From: Chamaecrista fasciculata
Taxonomy: Eukaryota > Streptophyta > Magnoliopsida > Fabales > Fabaceae
NCBI GenBank assembly: GCA_003254925.1
Contig: QANZ01012457.1
Coordinates: 1 to 64,000 of the forward strand
Direction: 5' to 3'
DNA: 64,000 nucleotides
Positions 13,114 through 23,631 of the stretch are shown piece by piece (position 1 is the first letter of the stretch; each line of letters begins with the position of its first letter). Under the pieces are notes generated by a model, which saw nothing but the letters and a program-made list of their open reading frames with translations, searched no databases and was not told the DNA's origin. The position numbers and the translations under genes are program-made.

Positions 13114-15030
13114 TTTTGTAACAATTTTGACTTGAGGTTAGAAACATTTCAATTGCCTTGCTTGTATCTTATGCTGCTCTTGATTTATCTGCTATACTTT
13201 GTTAGATTACTATCAACTGTTTGTTTCATTTAGTATTTCTGTTTACATTTTTTAGCCCCCTGACGACTAAGCAGTTGATGCAAGTCTAGAGAATTTTTTC
13301 TGCAGTTTGTTCTTCATCAGATTCCTCATTAGCGGTGTTTAGTATACTGACTATGATTATAGGAATCATCTTGCATGTTAATGAGATGAAAATATAACCA
13401 TCTTATGTCTTGTTTCTATGCACAGTGTCTATATTTTTTCCGGCTTCCTTTTTTTTTTATATATAAAATTAAATCTATGCTGAAGAGAATCGAACATCAA
13501 ATCATTTTTAGTGCAACAGATTTTAATTTGGGTCACCTGGGGCCTAAAACATCATATCCACAATTTAAGAATCTATAGCGTCTACTAACTTGTGTTATTT
13601 TCTCACTCTTGTTCCCTGGTTGTATCCCCCCAAAAGGCCAAAAGCATTTTTTTACATCTAAATCCACAGCAGTGATTGTATGATAAGAAATTCTGCCTTC
13701 ACACCCATCAATATTCAGCTCTAGATGGTGTAGTGAACTTTTATACTCGGTTCTAGTGCTGTTAGCAATGGTTGCGTATTCCAACATCTTTTTTTGTATG
13801 GACAGGACATAAATGTTGCATTGATAATTTGAGAGGCAGCATTGAGGCAAATTTCGCAGCATCGAGTTTGAAATTTGTTTATTTTGGAGTTTATATTCTG
13901 GTGTACTTAGGTAGTAGCTTCAGTGGATAGTAATTGCTGGCGGTGCCCTTGTATGTTTGTCTATGTGGCCTTTCAATCTAGGCTTGGCTGGCTTCTTCAG
14001 TATCCTGTGGGAGACATAGCTCTGCCTTGTGTCATCCATCCATACTACAGATATTGTATATCTTTGTTAGCAGTCCCTGCTGTGACTTATTTTCATAGGT
14101 GTAAGTGTAACAGAATTTAAACAAATCTCACTCAATTTTTCCACCTACATATTTGGTTTGATGCTGTAAGATTTATTTTGATTATTTCATCATGGTATTT
14201 ATGATTGAATATTGGGCGACTGTGAAAGCTTATTAATTACTCTACATTCTTAATTTCCATACCTTCATTGTTGGAGAATGAGCTGAGTGAAGACAATTTG
14301 AGCTTCTCCTATCTAATAGTTTCATTCCAGACTCGTGGGTTCTTTCTTTGAAAGATTGGTTGATTCTTACATTTTGTTGGGGTGAAACTTCCATTGAAAT
14401 TATTAGAAAGGAAATTAGAAAAACTGAAACTGTGCATGATAAAATAGAAGGTTTCAAAGAACAAAGCGTCAATGGTAGATAAGACGATTCACAGTGCAAG
14501 TAAAAACTGTTTCATGTAGTAGTTTAATCCTAACTGGGAACACCAGATGTGGGAACCTTTCTGGAATTACCATTTTCATGTCTTCAAGTTCATCTGTCAT
14601 TAAGCCAATATTCAAATACTCTATCTTTTCCCCACCAAGATGCTTCTTTCCAATCTAATCCAGATGTGCCAGTATAATATTACTGCTGACTCTGTTTTGC
14701 CTGCTTTCCCTCATCTTGTGCTACCTCAGCTCCCCACATGCCTTGCATACACTGTTCTATAGAAGTTGTGATTTGAAATTAATATGCAATTATTGTACTC
14801 AAGAATTTTGGAGAGTGATTAGTCTCGCCAATTTTTCATTTTGTGAACAAAATTTGTGTCACCATTGTTATTCATTAAAACTCGTTAAAAATTGTTAGAA
14901 TTCAAATGCTACATGCCATTAGTGTGAATACGATATAATATATAAGGTCCCCATAGGCTGCCACATAGTATGCTTACATTGAATGACACATGGTGATTAA
15001 GCAAGGGCCAACAAACATGAAATACGAGAG
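13114..15030. other. eRF3 3' flank and intergenic DNA
   Basis: The first few hundred bases are presumably the eRF3 3' UTR. No further frame resembles a known protein; open stretches are at most about 110 codons, on both strands, with no splice support. No repeat with clear ends was seen. Confidence 0.5.
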
Positions 15031-15038
15031 GTCGAGAC

Positions 15039-15527
15039 CAGTGTTGTTAAAATTGGATCTGATCGGACCGGATGGTTTGACCGGTTTAATCGTTAACCAA
15101 CCGCTAAAACGAGTTGGTTCAACTTAAAAATTAAATTAGCAGTTAGACCGAATTAGACTTGATTTAACTGGTCAGAATTGTTGAACCGACGATCCAATCG
15201 CTCATTAATTTTTTTTTAAATTTTTTGTGTTATATTGTGTTTACTTTAAACCAGGTCTAATATGTGTTATATTGTCTTTATATTGTGTTTACTTTACGTC
15301 TTTGTATTATTCATGTAACGCACTCTATTTCAGTTTAACAAAAAAAAATAGAAATATTAAATTATTAATTTTAATTGTGTGTATATAATGTTTATATTTT
15401 ATATATAATAAAAGTAATTAATATTTATTTATTGTATCATATGGTTTGACCGATGGTTTAATCACCGATCAAACTATGAACCAAACACTTGTCCGAGTCA
15501 TTGAACGGTTCAGTCATGATAACACTA
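15039..15527. mobile_element. hAT-type MITE with 8-bp target duplication
   Basis: The element starts CAGTGTTGTTA and ends with the complement of TAGTGTTATCA, the usual imperfect hAT terminus. It is flanked by GTCGAGAC (15031-15038) and GTTGAGAC (15528-15535), an 8-bp target duplication with one mismatch. Subterminal sequence repeats GGTTTGACCG-type words on both arms. At 489 bp with no ORF it is non-autonomous. Confidence 0.75.
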
Positions 15528-15712
15528 GTTGAGACTATGCTCTTTGCTTTTATATTATAAAGGAACAAGATACACTCCCATAATATAAACTTGGGGCTTT
15601 GCGTGCTCATTGTATGTAAAATAAATGAGGAACCAAATTGTTGATTCAATAAAAAAAGAGAGACCAAATAGTAAATTTTTTTTTTTTAATTACATGTTGA
15701 TAAACTAGAAAA

Positions 15713-16284
15713 TGGGTGGCACTTACCTAGTTCACCGGATGTGGGCTGCTAGAGCCAAGGATCGAACAAGAACCTGCAAGAGCTTCACAGGGGGGCCCTG
15801 CGAAGAGTACTCCGACGCTCAAGTTAGTAAGAGAGAGATGTGAGAGTAAGAGAATTCTGAAATGTAAAGAGTAGCTAACCTTAAACTGCTGAGTTGAGCT
15901 CTATTTATAGAGCAGGGGGAGAGAGGTGGTTCGCGCGCGGGGCGGACCACATAGCCAGACACGATCTCCACCAGCGGAGATGGTGGAGACCGAGATTTGC
16001 GGAGCAAGGCAATCGTGGGTGATTGCGTGTCGTCTTGCTGGGCGGGCGCCAGGCAACTGAAGATCGTGGGTGTGACCAAGGTCGTGACCCATGATCTCCC
16101 TCAGCGAAGTTTGCGGGACAGGGCAGTCGTGGGTGACTGCGAGCAAGTCCGGAGGCGCACGCTGTGCCCAAGGGGGAGCACGACCGCCTATGATGTTCGT
16201 ATGGGCCCCAGTGCGCCTTGTCGGTCTTGGAGGGGCCCGGTGCGAAGGTTACTTAGGCGTACGCCCAAATAGTGATGTATCACA
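15713..16284 (-). repeat. 3' LTR of the Gypsy fossil
   Basis: Read on the minus strand, the 572-bp LTR starts TGTGATACATCAC next to the polypurine tract and ends in CA. It contains a TATA box (TATAAATAG, plus-strand positions 15901-15909) and, about 100 bp further, the GAGCGTCGGAG motif common in the R region of plant Gypsy LTRs. Because the other LTR is lost, the 5-bp target duplication cannot be checked. Confidence 0.75.
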
Positions 16285-16420
16285 AGTCCCTCCTTAAAGA
16301 AGCCAACGTGTGCGTCCGTTGCTGTCTCCTGGCGGGCGTGCAGAAAGGTAGGTTTGGGAAGCGAGCGATGGAACCAACGCCGGGGGCATGCACGTGATTT
16401 AGGCGTACGCTTGGAGGTAA

Positions 16421-16615
16421 AGCCTTGGAAGCAAAGCCTTGGCGGCAACCCCTGGCGGCAAACCCTTGGCGGCAAACCCTGGCGGCAAAGCCTTGGAGGC
16501 AAAGCCTTGGAGGCAACCCTTGGCTGCAAAGCCTTGGAGGCAAAGCCTTGGCGGCAAAGCCTTGGCGGCAACCCTTGGCGGCAACCCCTGGCGGCAAAGC
16601 CTTGGAGGCGTACGC
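16421..16615 (+). repeat. GC-rich short tandem repeat array
   Basis: About a dozen degenerate copies of a 15-16-bp unit of the form GGCGGCAAAGCCTTGG run through this stretch. It lies between AGGCGTACGCTTGG and AGGCGTACGCCC, so the array has related flanks. It is inside the Gypsy fossil between the polypurine tract and the antisense gene promoter. Open frames across it on both strands are a by-product of the repeat. Confidence 0.85.
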
Positions 16616-16821
16616 CCAAAATGTGCAGGAGTACTTGTCTCCACGCGGAGGGAGGAAACGGGAAAAGTCGGGCGTCCACATCGAGGGAAAATGGATCGTC
16701 AAAATTTCCAAGGCGGGCGGCCATGTGGTAGGTAGCGCTGTCCTGTCACAGACACGTGTCGCAACCCGGGTGGCCCGAATTTGAAAAAGCAGAAACGCCT
16801 CGTATACCGCGCTTGTGAGGG

Positions 16822-16829
16822 TATAAAAG
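16822..16829 (+). promoter_or_regulatory. TATA box for the antisense gene of the Gypsy fossil
   Basis: TATAAAAG on the plus strand is followed by a leader, an early ATG at 16945 and a donor-like site (CACG/GTAAGC) at about 16987. The direction is opposite to the element's own genome transcription, so it would serve the antisense ORF that starts at 17516. Confidence 0.5.
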
Positions 16830-17515
16830 GGCCAAAGGCAGCGTCTTTTGCACTTTTGCTTGCATTTGAGAGTTCGAGAGAGAGAAAACGAACCCTACGA
16901 TTCGAGTCGCCGGAGTTGAGTAGCCGTCGTCGGAGGCAAAACACGATGGTTGCGAAGGAGAAATGGTCCGAGTACAGCGTTTCACGGTAAGCAACTTGTC
17001 GTGTTTGTGTCGATTGTTCCCGTGTTAGGGTTTTGCATTTTCATTCTCGTGAGTTTCTGGGTTTGGTGTGTTGGTCGAATGTTTGGTGTTGTTCCTGTTT
17101 GTTGGTGAGTCCGTCGCGGGCAATGGCGAAAATGGGTTGGGGGTTTGAAAGTAGGAGAGATAAGGTCGTGTTTATGTCTGTTGGAGATTTGAAAATGGGT
17201 TGAAGTTTCTGGGCTCCCTGTTCATCGTGTTCATGCCCCCTGATGAAGGAGGATGTTTCTGGGTTTCCTGGTTTTTCTGGGTTAATGGGGCGTGCGCCCT
17301 GTGTGAGTTGGCCGGGCGGTTTTAGTATGCTGGGAGTGAGTTGGGTCATATAATGATACTTGTGTGTTTTTCTGTTGGCAGGTTGCGAAGAGTGAGTAGT
17401 AGTTGATAACCAGGGCGAGCGCCGCAAATTGTTTCAACTGTCCAACGATCATCCACGTCTTCAGGTACCTCCTAATCCCTTGTGCTCTTGAGTTTTCTGG
17501 CGAGCGTTAGAGACC

Positions 17516-20132
17516 ATGGTGGTCATTAGGGAGTTAGAAGAGGGTGAAGAACTAAGTAGAGTTAGTAGTTTGACTACACAGGGCAGTAGTTCTGTAGATT
17601 TGGAAGAGGTGCGTCGCTCATTAGACGAAGTGGTGCGGCGGGCAAGGGAATTGCTTTCGAGACGGGCGAGTGACGCAAAGGGCGCGCGGGGTGCTTATAG
17701 AGGGAGGATGGATCTAGTTACCTTGGAACCATCAAATGCGTCGGAGAGGACGGAGGAGGAGCAAGTGCTGGAGCTCTCCGACCGGGAAGAAGAAGAACCA
17801 GCGAGGTTAACGGATGAGCCCACGGGCACTCTGAGTGGATCGGCGGCCGAGGGGGAGCGCCTTATCATGTCCCGCGACGAGGTTACGTGGGACGCTGCAG
17901 AGGGGTTTGGGAACCCCGAGGTCAAGGCGACCAAGGGCCCGCCGGCGGAGCCATCAAGATTTGATGGCGAGGAGGATTTGAAGGCGGCCCAAGAGGCTTA
18001 CTTTGGGCCAGGCTCTGGCCGAGAGACGAGCGGCATGGCCGTCGGCGTGTGGGACGACAATAATTCGATGTGGTGGACTCATCGGCGAGGGTTCATCGTG
18101 CATGAAGTGTTGTTGCAGGAGTGTAGCTCCGAACTGCCCTTCACCGATTTTGAGGTTGAAGTGCTGAATCACCTCAACTGCTGTCCAGCGCAATTGATGG
18201 CCAACGGCTGGCGGAGTTTGAAGTTTTTGCAGTATGCTGCTTGGTCAGTGGGCGTGGAGCTCACTGTGAGACTATTTTTGTACTGGTTTTCTGTGAAGCC
18301 TGGGGACAACGGGCGGGTGAACATCCAAAGGAAAGGGGGGAGCCTGAGTGGGTTTCCAGCAAGCATCAGCAACTGGAAGAACTGGAAAGACAGGTATCTC
18401 CCCATCGTACATAATGGTGTGGAGCGCCCGTGGTGGGTGAGGGAGCAGGATGACCGCCCGCTGTTCCCCGTGGCGTGGTCGGATGCCATCACAGGGGTGA
18501 GCCCGATTAAAAGAGGGCATATGAGCGAAGAGGAGCGACGAACGGATAGGCTCCTTACTTCGTTTTACCGAAATTATGAGCAAACATGTAATATGTTACC
18601 GAAATTATAGGCTCCTTTCTTCTGTTATCTGTGATGTGGTTGTTTGGATTGCGCCTAACCAGTTTGTTGTTTGTTTTGTAGCTATGACTGATGCACAGAG
18701 AAGGTCGGAGAACCAGGGCGCCGGGAGCTCGGCTGCGGGAGGCCGGGCGGGGAGGGCAGGCGAGCAGGGGCGCACGCAGAGCAGGGCATCGGCCGGAATG
18801 CGGGCGCCGCCAATTGCACCTAGTGGAAGGCCGAGAGCTTCAGGGCCTTCATCTCGCGCTCTAGTGGCTTCTGGGGGCGCGGGACAGGCGTCGACGAGCC
18901 TGTCGAGGAGGAGAGCGGGGCCACCAGTGCTGGCACTTGGTGGAATGAGACAGGCGGGTGCGCCGTCTGACAGGGGGAGGAGGCCCGACGGGAAGGGGAA
19001 AGGCCCGGCGGGGGGAGGTGAGAGGGAGGAACCGCCAGCGAAGAGGGCGCGCACGAGCGGTCCAGTGGATCCCGGGGTGTTTATCCACTGGGATGATGAG
19101 GAGCTGGATCGCTTCATCAAGGTGAGCCACCCGGATGGCGATGGTCCAAGCAACCCACGTATGGATATGTCAGCCGACCGGAGGGTTAACGAGAACGGGG
19201 AGGCTGAGTTTCCCTACTTGCCGTCACAGCCGAGTAAAGGGCGGTTCTCGGGCATAGCGTCCATACAATCCCTGTACTCCAATGGCACCTATGAGTGGCA
19301 TGACTCCCTGGTGGCCGATGCCTACAAGCGCCCGCCTGCAGATTACGCGGCGCCCCACAGTATGATAGCGTCCGTAGCGTGTCACGCGGCGCAGACATTG
19401 TCGCACAATCTTGCGAAGGAGGTCGCCCGACTGAGAGAAGAAGCGAGAACGGCCGGTGGGGCCGAGCAGCTGAAAGCACTGGAAGCTGCTAAGGATAAGG
19501 CGCTCGAGGAAGCGCAGGCCGGGCGGGCGCAGGTGAAGAAGCTGGAAGAAGAAAAGAAGAGGGAGAGAGAAAGAAGGAAGAACGCGGACTAGGAGGCCGC
19601 GGAGGCAGTCCGAGAGGCGGCAACGCAGCGGGGGGAGGCGGCGGCTGCGAGGGCAGAGCTGGAGGCATATCAGGCGGGTGAGGCCCAGCGGATCGAACGT
19701 GCACGCCATGATGAGCGTAGACAGTGGTATTGGTTCTATGTCAATGCCACTTCTCGGGGGTTCGAGAACTGCCGCAAACAGCCAAACCTATTGAACCCTG
19801 AGCTTAATGAGGCGGGCATCGACTACACCTTCGAGGTGCTTCCCGATGGGCAAGGCGGGCAGGAGATCCGAATGCGGGCTGATAACGACGAGCCTGGCGA
19901 GCCCATGCCAGATATGCCTGAGGATTGGTCAATCCACGAGCTGGAGTTGGCCGAAGGGCGGTCGCAGCCTAGGCCAGGGGATGAGGGGTATGTGCCGCCG
20001 GCGGACGTCCAGAGCACTGCGGGAAATCAAGTGGACGTGGAGCAGCCGGCCGTGGCCGCGGATGGCAGAGGCGGGGAGGGTAGTGGCGAGCATGTCCCTG
20101 CAGCGGGCGCCACGGTGATCTCGGATGACTAG
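17516..20132 (+). mobile_element. Antisense ORF region of the Tat-lineage fossil (Transposase_28-like)
   Basis: Three open segments on the plus strand run opposite to pol. The first (17516-18610) has an acidic leader, then a conserved block with WWTHRRGFIVHE, LMANGWRSLKFLQYA and WKDRYL. This block resembles the Pfam family called 'putative gypsy type transposon' (PF04195). The second (18576-19592) is a basic, Gly/Ala/Arg-rich linker followed by a charged coiled coil; its true start is probably after an acceptor at about 18681. The last (to 20132) has an acidic tail. Antisense ORFs with an intron at this position are known for Tat elements; their function is not established. It is treated here as part of the fossil, not as a host gene. 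Confidence 0.7.
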
Positions 20133-20756
20133 GTCATCCTTTGTAAATGATTTGTAATTTCTGGGGAGTGTTCCCCATTCTGAACTTGTAGTGGGCGTGT
20201 GTGCCTTGTTTCGAATTTGTATAGGGCGTGTGTTCCCTTTTATGTTGATGGATTTAATGGCCGTTTGGCCAGAATTAACGTGGGGCCGTAAGGCCAATTT
20301 TGATTAACGCGATAAATATAACTGTTGCTATGTTTTATCTGTTGGATGTATGTGATATTTGCGCAAGTGTATGTGGGTGTGTGTGTCCGCCCAACTGAGT
20401 TGGCGATCGGACTGTTGGGCTAGCCAGCCAAGAAGTAATGGACCAGCATGGGGTATGAGCAACTTCTCGGCTCATGGGCGCGCGGGGCACCAGAAAGAAA
20501 GCGTATGGAGGCGTCCCTCCAGCCTTCGAGCTCTTCATTGGAGCGTACGTTACTTGCGTGTGGCAAGTTGTTGTGGATTAGGCTGTGCCTAAGTTAGCGT
20601 AATCGAAACAAACGCGAATTTAAATGAATCGAGTAAATGGAAAAGAATGCCGTAACTATATTAATGTAATATACTGGCGATCGTTACATGAATTGAATAA
20701 TTGCACAACGTAAAAGTGTACAAGAGATGACATAAATGCAAGAGTACATAAATGAA

Positions 20757-23631
20757 TCAAAGTGTGATGTTGTTAACCATACGGTCAAGATACTTTCTAA
20801 GGCTCGCGACATTCCATGGGTTTGGTAAGCGGCGGCCGTCTAATGTAGAAAGCATGTACGCGCCACCAGGGATAACTCTGATGACACGGTATGGACCCTC
20901 CCAGTTTGGGTGCAGCTTGCCATGTGAGCGGTTCAAGCGATCGTTGGCGACGTCGCGAAGAACGAGGTCGCCAATTTCAAAGGATCGATGTTTGACCCTT
21001 TCGTTGAAGTACTTCGCCATGCGCTCTTTGTAGGCAGCCTGGCGGATGCTGGCGATTTCACGCACCTCTTCAAGTTCGTCTAAGGCGATTGCCCGACAGC
21101 CTCGGTTTGCCTCCTCATTGTAGTACAAGACTCTGTCGGAGAGAAAGGCGGTCTCGGCTGGGATCATGGCGGGCGACCCGTAAGTAAGGGTGTAAGGTGC
21201 CTCGCTTGTAGACTCTTGGGGCGTAATACGGTAAGACCATAGGACGGTTGGAAGCTCGTCCGCCCAGCGGCCTTTGGCGTTGTCGAGTCTGCGCTTCAAC
21301 CCGTTCAGGATGATGCGGTTGGCGAGCTCGGTTTGCCCGTTGGTCGAGGGGTGCTCGACTGAAGTATTGCCGAGGGAGATGTCGTATTCAGCGCAGAAAT
21401 CTCGGAAGGATTCGCTGATGAATTGGCGGCCGTTGTCGCTGATGATTCGCTGGGGGACGCCAAAGCGTGACAGTATGTTCTGCAAGACGAAAGTTTTCAT
21501 CTGGGCAGAGCTGATGGACTTGACCGGTTCAGCCTCGATCCATTTAGTGAAAAGGTCGATCGCGACGATAAGGAACCGGCGCTGGCCCGTGGCGGTCGAG
21601 AATGGCCCGAGGATGTCGATCCCCCACACGTCGAAGGGCCAAGGGGATTCCATTGGGCGCATGTCCTCTCCTGGAATGTGGATGCGATTAGCGTGTTCTT
21701 GGCACTTTCTGCAGGTTTTCACCAGTGCTGTAGCGTCCCGAATGGTCGTGGGCCAATAGTACCCCGAGATGAGGACTTTGCGCTTCAGTGTGGGCGCCGC
21801 CTGGTGTGAACTGCAGAGCCCTTCGTGGAGCTCCTCGAGGATGAGGCGCGCGTCATTTGATCCCACGCATCTGAGGCAGGGCATGGAGTGACCTCGTCGA
21901 TAAAGGTCGTTTCCCCAGAGGAAGTAGTGGGCAGCCCGGCGTACAACCTTTCGGGCTTCGTTCCTGTCTGCCGGGAGGGTGCCATCCCGGATGTAGGACA
22001 TGATGGGCGTGCGCCAATCAGTCGTTGTTGAGATAGCTAGGACCATGGGACCCTCGATAGATGGGCGTTCTAAAGTGGTGCGAATGATGGAGGAACGGCC
22101 TCGGGCGTTTGGCTTAGAGGCCAGTTTGGCCAAAGCATCCACTCTGGTGTTCTTAGAACGTAGGATGTGCGAGAATTGGGCGGCCAGGATGTGATGGCGG
22201 AGGATGTACTTGGCCTTCTCCACGTATTTGAGGATAGTGGGCTCCTTGGCCTCAAAGTCTCCTTTCATGTGGCCAACCACCAGCTGGGAGTCACTATAGA
22301 CGTGGATGTCCTGGGCACCCATGCCCACGGCGAGCTCGAGGGCAGCGATGAGTGCTTCATACTCGGCCTGATTGTTTATAGCCGGGAAGCGTATGTCGAT
22401 GGCCTGCTCGATACTGTAACCGTCAGGGGATTTGACGATCACACCTGCGCCACGGAGCTTGGCGGACGAGGCCCCATCAATGTAGAGGTTCCACACGATG
22501 GGGGTAGGATTGGCGGGCGTCATCTCAGCGACGAAGTCGGCCAGTGCTTGGCCTTTGATGGCGTGTCGTGGTTCAAATGTGAGGCCGAATTCGAAGAGCT
22601 CGATCGACCAATTGACTAGGCGGCCCGCGATGTCGGGCTGATAAATGATTTGCCTCATGGGGCGGTCGGTGCGGACAATTATCACGTACTGTTGATAGTA
22701 GGGTCGCAGCTTTCTCGTGGAAACGAGTAGGCTTTCTCGTGGAAACGAGTAGGGCGTACACCAGCTTTTCAAGTAAGTGATACCGTGTCTCGGCGCCCGT
22801 GAGGACTTTGCTGGAAAAGTAGATGGGTCGCTATTCGTCTTTTTCCTCGATGATCAAGACGGAGCTAACTGCCACATCGGTTGCGGCCAGGTATACATAG
22901 ATTGGCTTGCCGAGCGTGGGGGTGGTGAGGATAGGCGGCCTGCTCAGGTACGCCTTCAGTTGTTGGAACGCCTGTTCACATTCGGCTGTCCAAGTGAAGT
23001 TCTTTCCTCCATTAAGAGTCTTAAAGAAGGGTAAGCACCGGTGGCCCGTTCTTGCCAGAAAGCGGTGGAGCGCGGCTATGCGCCCGTTGAGGCGTTGTAC
23101 CTCTTTCAGCGTTTTTGGGGACGCCAAGTCGATGATGGCCTGACACTGGTCCGGGTTGGCCTCTATCCCACACTGGGAGATCATGAAGCCTAGAAACTTG
23201 CCCCTGGCGACCCCGAAAGCGCACTTGGCAGGGTTGAGGCGCAATCGGTAATGGCGGAGAATCTGGAAGATTTCCTGTAGGTCATCCAGGTGGTCGCCAC
23301 CAGCCTTCGTTTTGACAACCATGTTGTCAACGTAGACTTCGATGTTTTTGCCTATGTTGTCCTTGAAGAATCTGTCCATCATTCGCTGGTACGTGGCGCC
23401 TGCGTTCTTCAAGCCGAAGGGCATGACGTTGTAACAGTAGATGCCCTGTTCAATGATGAAGGCCATCTTGTCGATGTCCTTAGGATTCATCCTGATCTGG
23501 TTGTAACCTGAGAAGGCATCGAGGAAGCTCAAGGTGGCGTACCCGCAGGTGTTGTCCACCAACTTGTCGATGCTAGGGAGTGGATGAAGGTCCTTGGGGG
23601 TCGCCTTATTCAGGTCCGTGAAATCCTACAT
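20757..23631 (-). mobile_element. pol remnant of the Gypsy fossil
   Basis: Read leftwards on the minus strand: reverse transcriptase (about 23600-22850) with the conserved FSGYNQI and YCYNVMPFGLKNA blocks, its own RNase H (about 22830-22550), a second RNase-H-like domain (about 22500-22080, starting VWNLYIDGAS and including YSDSQLV), and integrase (about 21820-20850) with the zinc-finger-like KCQEHA region and the WGIDILGPF core. The order RT, RNase H, second RNase H, integrase places it in the Tat group. The N-terminal end is cut by the Copia junction and the region is not intact. Confidence 0.85.

Larger units (their letters stand above)
15713..23631 (-). mobile_element. Ty3/Gypsy Tat-lineage retrotransposon fossil, 5' part missing
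   Basis: The element reads on the minus strand. From right to left it keeps reverse transcriptase, RNase H, a second RNase-H-like domain and integrase (23631-20757), then a block with an antisense gene (20132-17516), a GC-rich tandem repeat, a polypurine tract (AAGGAGGGA, near 16287-16295) and the 3' LTR (15713-16284). The double RNase H and the antisense ORF downstream of pol are known traits of the Tat lineage (Retand, Grande). The 5' LTR, primer-binding site, gag and protease are absent because the element stops at a junction with a Copia fossil. The whole block is much richer in G+C than its surroundings. It is broken: severely truncated, with a few further interruptions in what remains. 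Age is hard to judge without a second LTR; most frames remain long, so it is not ancient. Confidence 0.85.

Noticed and set aside
16188-16784. Several overlapping open frames on both strands, up to 178 codons
   Set aside because: They run through the GC-rich 15-16-bp tandem array and adjacent fossil DNA. Length that is a multiple of the unit keeps any frame open; the translations are simple repeats.
22167-22619. 150-codon plus-strand frame
   Set aside because: Shadow of the RNase-H-like part of the Gypsy fossil's pol on the opposite strand.
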